A DNA stretch of 18,533 nt from an uncultured Varibaculum sp. (lineage in GTDB: Bacteria; Actinomycetota; Actinomycetes; Actinomycetales; Actinomycetaceae). This document shows, piece by piece, positions 14,277 through 18,533 of this stretch (positions are counted from its first letter, which is position 1; each line of letters begins with the position of its first letter). Below the pieces are notes generated by a model that had not been told where the DNA came from, searched no databases, and saw nothing but the letters and a program-made list of their open reading frames with translations. The position numbers and the translations under genes are program-made. Location: positions 1 to 18,533 of the forward strand of contig CAMYAU010000018.1 in NCBI GenBank assembly GCA_947253735.1, given 5' to 3'.

Positions 14277-15806
14277 CTATTTGCGCCAGATGCGTTTTTG
14301 CTTATCGAGGGCGTGAGCGGCCGCCTGTAGGGTCCGGCGATCTAGTTTTCCGCTCGGTAGCAGGGGAAAATGAGGCATTAATGCTACCGCGCGGGGCAGA
14401 TGCGAGGATGGTAACTGCTTTCTAAGAGCTGCACGCAGTTCCTGGCCTAACTCGGCGAGGTCGCAGGGGGCGGGCAAAGTCGCAGCCGAAAAAACGGCGC
14501 AAAGTAGTTGCCCCCATTCCTCGTCCTCGAGGGCACAAAACTCTATCCCCGAAAATCCCGCTTGTTCCGCAGCTTGCGTTACCAGGTGTAGTGAAATATT
14601 TTCCCCGCCAGAAATAATGGTGTCATCCAAACGACCTAATACTTCAAGGCGAGCCGGACTGGTTGAATCAATAATTAGGCCTGCCGCTTCCCCCTCGTCC
14701 TCGTTCGCAGAAATTATCTTGCCGGTATCGTTGGTAGCTAGCCAGGTGGTGCCGGAAATCTCGCGGATCTCTGGATCTGACTCTGCCTCCAGGTAGCCGC
14801 TCATCAAAGTGGGGGTAGACAGGCAAATTCTTCCTGCATCGACCGTGACTTTAACTCCCGGCAGGGGGGCGCCGTCATAGACGCAGCCTCCGCAAGTTTC
14901 GGTCATCCCGTAGGTGGTGACCAGGTTCAATCCTTGCTCGCGGCCCGCGGCCAGTAGCGACGGAGAGATACGCGCTCCTCCTACCAGGATCGCGGAACAA
15001 AGACGCAAAGCTGCGAGGGTTTTCGGGTCGGCGAGGACACGGCGCAGCTGAGTGGGAACCAGAGATAAGTAAACCGGGGTACTAGCCGGGGAAATATTTA
15101 GTAGTGCCTCCCGGAGGTATGAAGGCCTAAAACCACTGGTCATATCAATAGTTACCGGTTCAGTCCCGCCTGCATAAGCGCGGGCAATCACCTGGAAACC
15201 GGCGATATGATCCCGGGGGAGTGCTGACACCCAAATACCAGTTCCCCCTAGACGCTGCGCGGTCGCCTGATGGGAGGCGCGCAAAGCCGCTAGAGAAATC
15301 CCCACCAGGCGTCCTCCCGGTTTCGTAGACCCCGAAGTGGAAAGAATAAAACTTACCTGTTCAGGTAGGCGGCGTAGGCGTAATGCCTGTTGGCGCACCC
15401 AAGAGGAGGTAATTTTCTCCACGCGAGCAGGGAAAAATATCGGCCGATAATCCGACAGGATCCGTAGTGCAAAAAATGGCTTCGCTGGCTCGGCAACTGC
15501 CGATAAATCAATAGTGGGAAGGGAAGTGAAACTATCTGGCCAGAGGGCTACGCGGAGCGCAGTAAAGAATAAGGTATCGCGCGCGGGATTATCGGATACC
15601 GGCAAGAAAATCAGTGGCCGCGCGGCAGAAACCTCACCGTTTTCTCCCAGTTCTTTCTCTGCACTCAGTTCGCTTTGCAACCAGATGATCTGCGGACTAT
15701 TTTCCGCGTCCTCCATATGGGAATCTTTAGCACCATTACTGTCCTGAGGAGCTAAAACTTCACTGGCTGCTTGAGCTTCCCTGCTCGGTGGGGGAACAAT
15801 ACGCAA
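14277..15806 (-). CDS. menE: o-Succinylbenzoate--CoA ligase MenE
   Basis: Acyl-adenylate-forming enzyme that activates o-succinylbenzoate with ATP and CoA in menaquinone synthesis. Motifs: P-loop STSGSTKPGG (about 156-165), TYGMTET (about 298-304), GRLDDTIISGGENIS hinge region and PSGKLDRR with the C-terminal catalytic Lys. Start choice: GGAGG lies 5 nt before a TTG at 15806 and directly against a TTG at 15812, so 15806 (509 residues) is preferred. The protein carries an extra N-terminal region of more than 100 residues, including an acidic, polar stretch (about 9-60), compared with compact actinobacterial MenE of about 360-400 residues. It faces menB and menC on the other strand. Confidence 0.9.
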   Translation of the reverse strand: MRIVPPPSREAQAASEVLAPQDSNGAKDSHMEDAENSPQIIWLQSELSAEKELGENGEVSAARPLIFLPVSDNPARDTLFFTALRVALWPDSFTSLPTIDLSAVAEPAKPFFALRILSDYRPIFFPARVEKITSSWVRQQALRLRRLPEQVSFILSTSGSTKPGGRLVGISLAALRASHQATAQRLGGTGIWVSALPRDHIAGFQVIARAYAGGTEPVTIDMTSGFRPSYLREALLNISPASTPVYLSLVPTQLRRVLADPKTLAALRLCSAILVGGARISPSLLAAGREQGLNLVTTYGMTETCGGCVYDGAPLPGVKVTVDAGRICLSTPTLMSGYLEAESDPEIREISGTTWLATNDTGKIISANEDEGEAAGLIIDSTSPARLEVLGRLDDTIISGGENISLHLVTQAAEQAGFSGIEFCALEDEEWGQLLCAVFSAATLPAPCDLAELGQELRAALRKQLPSSHLPRAVALMPHFPLLPSGKLDRRTLQAAAHALDKQKRIWRK

Positions 15807-15897
15807 AGCCAACCTCCAAAAATTGCCGTCAGTGCCCAGTCTATCGCCAGTTTCGACTCTTCTAATTCAAGCGCAGGGGCTGGTTTTCGCCCGGGGC

Positions 15898-15986
15898 GGG
15901 TCGGGCCGTAAAAGCGCTCGGGGGACCCCAGTGATCCTCGCTTCGCTCGGCTCAAGCCCCCTCTCGCATCTTTTACAGCTCGACCC
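15898..15986 (+). repeat. Palindromic repeat element, copy 1
   Basis: An 89-bp element bounded by 17-bp imperfect terminal inverted repeats, gggtcgggccgtaaaag (15898-15914) and the complement of 15970-15986, which agree at 15 of 17 positions. The left block 15908-15929 matches the complement of 16450-16471 at 20 of 22 bases. The right block 15959-15976 matches the complement of 16343-16360 at 17 of 18 bases. It is therefore a shorter, inverted relative of copy 2. The middle can fold further (ggggg with ccccc). Confidence 0.7.
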
Positions 15987-16330
15987 TCGCTTGGAAACCG
16001 CTATGGTTCGCAGTAAGGAGCCAGAATTCATATGCTCACCGCAGCCACTTGGGAAAATCTACTCCCTCGCTTTTGCTTGCCATGTTTCTTAGCAGCAACA
16101 AACTTTACGTGCGAATCGCTATTGCCAGTGCTTTGAAAGTAAAACAATATTTTATCGAGTCGCTTGTTTGGTGGGTATCCGATGTTTTACTAATGAGTTT
16201 TTATTTAAGCTTCGGCTAAATCCGCCTCTCTGCGCGGACGACTGTGGGAGGAAAACTAGGTTCTGCTCACTGTTTTTATCAGGTAATGCTAAGTAGTAGA
16301 TCAAAGATTTCCTGAGTTGTTCTCAGGCAG

Positions 16331-16483
16331 GGGTCGCGGCCGGTAAAAGATACGAGAGGGACACGCAAGCCACCAGTATCTTCCTTGACCGGAAACGTAC
16401 CTAATAATCTCTTGAGATAATTCCCTATCCTCGCTTTAGCGAGGAAATCGGGGTCCCCGGAGTGCTTTTACCGAGCCAGACCC
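16331..16483 (-). repeat. Palindromic repeat element, copy 2 (inverted)
   Basis: A 153-bp element in opposite orientation to copy 1. Its ends, gggtcgcggccggtaaaag (16331-16349) and the complement of 16465-16483, agree at 15 of 19 positions. The interior has hairpins cctcgc-ttta-gcgagg (about 16429-16444) and atctc-tt-gagat. It ends 83 bp before menB. Divergent interior with conserved ends suggests a small repeat family or an RNA-level structure. Confidence 0.7.
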
Positions 16484-16566
16484 GGTGAAAAAGGAAAAAC
16501 CTAGGGTCTGCGCAGAAATGACAATGTGAGGAAATCGGGTAGCAGCTCACGCGGTAGGGTGGGGGT

Positions 16567-17652
16567 ATGAGCCAGCTTGAATATGTTTCTGACACTTTCG
16601 ATGAGCAACGGTGGATTCCAGTTCCCGGCTTTGAAAAGCTAACTGACCTTACTTTTCATCGAGCAGTAGTGAAAGCGGGAGGGGAACATAGGGCCTCTTC
16701 CTCATCCGAGGCGGAGCTACAGCAGAAGCCCTATAAACCGGGTCGGGACCGCTATGAACTAACTGACTTAACGGCAACAGAACTGGCTGATCGCGGGAAA
16801 AGTGGGGAGAAACTTCCGGTTTTGCGGATTGCGTTTGATCGCCCCCAGGTACGCAATGCTTTCCGTCCTCATACCGTAGATGAACTGCTGGCTTGTCTGG
16901 AATATGCGCGCAGCGCGGCCGATGTGGCGGCGGTAATCCTCACGGGGAATGGACCTAGCGGTTCTGATGGAGGCTACAGCTTTTGTTCCGGCGGCGACCA
17001 GCGGATACGTGATCGGGGTGGGTATCGCTATGAGCAGGAGGGCGCCGATCCAGATGCGGAACTTTCCCAGCGCCGCCAAAACCTGGATTTAGCACGCAGC
17101 GGTCGTCTACACATCCTGGAAGTGCAGCGCCTAATCCGCGCTATGCCAAAACCAGTTATTGCGGCAGTTCCGGGGTGGGCAGCCGGAGGGGGGCACTCCC
17201 TGGTTGTGGTGTGTGACTTGGCCCTGGCCAGCATCGAACATGCCCGTTTTAAGCAGACCGATGCCAATGTGGGCTCCTTTGATGCCGGGTATGGTTCGGC
17301 GCTACTAGCGCGGCAAGTGGGGGACAAACGGGCGCGGCAAATCTTTTATCTGGCGAACACCTATGATGCTCGGCAGGCGGAAGATTGGGGAGTGATCAAC
17401 GCGGCGGTGCCGCATGGGAAATTAGAAACTGTGGCTTTAGAGTGGGCGCTAACTGTCGCCCGCAAATCCCCGCAGGCTATCCGGATGCTAAAATATGCGT
17501 TTAACCTGGCAGATGATGGCTTACTGGGGCAGCAGTTGTTCGCCGGGGAGGCGACTCGTTTGGCATACACTACCGATGAGGCCGAGGAAGGGCGGCGCGC
17601 TTTCTTGGAGCATCGGGAACCGGATTGGTCAACTTTCCCCTATTACTATTAG
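16567..17652 (+). CDS. menB: 1,4-Dihydroxy-2-naphthoyl-CoA synthase MenB
   Basis: Crotonase-family enzyme that closes the second ring of the naphthoquinone in menaquinone synthesis. Characteristic blocks: RPQVRNAFRPHTVDEL (92-107), SFCSGGDQRIRDRGGY (138-153), VPGWAAGGGHS (201-211), KQTDANVGSFDAGYGS (229-244) and the C-terminal WSTFPYYY. The sequence follows mycobacterial MenB closely, but the protein is 361 residues, against about 314 in Mycobacterium and 285 in E. coli. Most of the excess is a polar, Ser/Glu/Lys-rich insertion at about residues 36-82, between TFHRAV and VLRIAFDRP. A G-rich ribosome binding region (TAGGGTGGGGG) ends just before ATG 16567. It is followed 115 bp later by menC on the same strand. 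Confidence 0.95.
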   Translation: MSQLEYVSDTFDEQRWIPVPGFEKLTDLTFHRAVVKAGGEHRASSSSEAELQQKPYKPGRDRYELTDLTATELADRGKSGEKLPVLRIAFDRPQVRNAFRPHTVDELLACLEYARSAADVAAVILTGNGPSGSDGGYSFCSGGDQRIRDRGGYRYEQEGADPDAELSQRRQNLDLARSGRLHILEVQRLIRAMPKPVIAAVPGWAAGGGHSLVVVCDLALASIEHARFKQTDANVGSFDAGYGSALLARQVGDKRARQIFYLANTYDARQAEDWGVINAAVPHGKLETVALEWALTVARKSPQAIRMLKYAFNLADDGLLGQQLFAGEATRLAYTTDEAEEGRRAFLEHREPDWSTFPYYY

Positions 17653-17767
17653 ATTTTTCAAGGGGAATAGACCCAAAATAGAAAGTACAAGGATCGAACT
17701 AGGTAGTGGCAATCAAGAAATATCGTTTATGCAGTTAGAACGATAAATCGAGGTTTAAGGGAAAGAA

Positions 17768-18533
17768 ATGGCAGGAAACATCAGCACTCCGATGCTAGTT
17801 GAGGTACCTAAATCACAGGTCAGCGCCCTCAGTAAACTTTTTAATAAATCTGAGTACCCCCCTATTGAAATTGATCAGGCGCTAGTTTATTCCCTACCTT
17901 TAGTAAATCGTTTCCGCAGGATAATCGTGCGCGAGGGGGTCTTACTGCGCCGTGGGGACCGCTGGGGAGAGTTTGCCCCCTTCTGGGATTATGGACCCCA
18001 CGAATCTAAACGCTGGCTATGGTCAGCGGTTAATGCCCTGACTGAAGAGCTGCCGGCTCCGCTGCGAGACAGCGTCCCTGTGAACGTGACTGTGCCGGTG
18101 GTTTCCCCTAACCGTGCGGGGCAAATAGTAGAGCAAAGTGGCGGATGCAGAACCGCGAAAGTTAAAGTCGCAGACCGTGGTACCGAGCTTGCCGATGACG
18201 TTCAGCGGGTCAAAGTCGTGCGCGCCGCCCTCGAAAAGCAGTTCGGGCAGGATTATCGGATCCGGGTAGATGCTAATGGTGCCTGGAATCTGGCAGAAGC
18301 CAAGACCGCGATCGCTGCCCTAGATGAGGCGGCCGGGGGACTGGAATACGTGGAACAACCCTGCAAGAGCGCGGAAGATCTGCTAGAGCTACGCGCCGCC
18401 ACCTCGGTTCCGCTCGCGGTAGATGAGCTGATACGCCGTTCCCCGGATCCTCTCGCTGACTTACCGGCAGGCTGCGCTGATGTGATGGTGGTGAAAATCC
18501 AGCCTTTAGGGGGTGTTTCAGCAGTTATCGATT
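17768..18533 (+). CDS. menC: o-Succinylbenzoate synthase MenC (3' truncated by window edge)
   Basis: Enolase-superfamily dehydratase that makes o-succinylbenzoate from SHCHC. The first 255 residues are in the window and the reading frame is open to its end. The KVK catalytic motif is at 131-133, and the three metal ligands are probably Asp168 (VDANG), Glu196 (VEQP) and Asp219 (AVDEL). Lys243 in VVKIQPLGG is the second catalytic lysine. AAGGGAAAG lies just ahead of ATG 17768. About 35 residues precede the first family-like strand (IDQALVYSLPLV), a slightly long N-terminus; a downstream ATG at codon 9 is an alternative start. Probably co-transcribed with menB. Confidence 0.92.
   Translation, partial: MAGNISTPMLVEVPKSQVSALSKLFNKSEYPPIEIDQALVYSLPLVNRFRRIIVREGVLLRRGDRWGEFAPFWDYGPHESKRWLWSAVNALTEELPAPLRDSVPVNVTVPVVSPNRAGQIVEQSGGCRTAKVKVADRGTELADDVQRVKVVRAALEKQFGQDYRIRVDANGAWNLAEAKTAIAALDEAAGGLEYVEQPCKSAEDLLELRAATSVPLAVDELIRRSPDPLADLPAGCADVMVVKIQPLGGVSAVID

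Larger units (their letters stand above)
15807..16566. other. 760-bp menE/menB divergent region with repeats
   Basis: This is the longest gap in the window. It holds two inverted copies of a palindromic element (15898-15986 and 16331-16483, listed separately), a small hairpin cctgag-ttgtt-ctcagg at 16311-16327, and AT-rich DNA around 16140-16215 that could carry promoters. No convincing gene was found: an open frame at 15823-16092 lacks a ribosome binding site and recognisable sequence. Confidence 0.6.

Noticed and set aside
15823..16092. 89-residue open frame in the menE/menB gap
   Set aside because: No ribosome binding site, no recognisable family, composition unlike neighbouring genes, and it runs through repeat copy 1.

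Overview
The window looks like chromosomal DNA from a moderate-G+C actinomycete. The menaquinone proteins closely match the mycobacterial/actinobacterial versions, and pdxST and HrpB are of actinobacterial type. Short gene spacing and G+C only slightly above half suggest an Actinomycetaceae-like organism (Varibaculum/Mobiluncus/Actinotignum type), but the genus is a guess. All genes look intact except the last, which runs off the right edge. There is no prophage, insertion sequence, CRISPR array, tRNA or rRNA.

Layout, left to right: a membrane-anchored HNH (DUF1524) nuclease (-); the DEVH helicase HrpB (+); a convergent intergenic region with a 25-bp inverted repeat around a 17-bp perfect hairpin; phosphoglucomutase pgm (-); the tRNA adenosine deaminase tadA (+); a lipoprotein N-acetylmuramoyl-L-alanine amidase (-); the PLP synthase operon pdxST (-); a stand-alone glucose-type EIIA (+); the methionine ABC importer metNIQ (-); a TrpB2-type tryptophan synthase beta chain (+); menE (-); and menB-menC (+, menC partial).

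The most interesting stretch is the 330-bp divergent region at 12595-12923. On the minus strand a sigma70-like promoter starts transcription just upstream of a SAM riboswitch whose closing helix lies next to the metN ribosome binding site. On the plus strand there is a complete ribosome-mediated attenuator: a 15-residue leader peptide with three consecutive Trp codons, an antiterminator strand and a terminator, ahead of a lone trpB2. Two RNA devices that sense amino-acid status therefore sit back to back. The attenuator is strong evidence that this TrpB-like protein makes tryptophan, possibly by salvaging indole, because no trpA, trpC, trpD or trpE lies beside it.

A second point is a pair of related palindromic elements (15898-15986 and 16331-16483) in opposite orientation in the 760-bp gap between menE and menB. 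They share both ends and look like a miniature non-coding repeat family. TadA, MenB and MenE also carry extra polar segments not usual in their families.

Pathway links: menE, menB and menC act in the o-succinylbenzoate part of menaquinone synthesis. pdxST makes the PLP that TrpB2 needs. pgm and EIIA-Glc belong to sugar metabolism.
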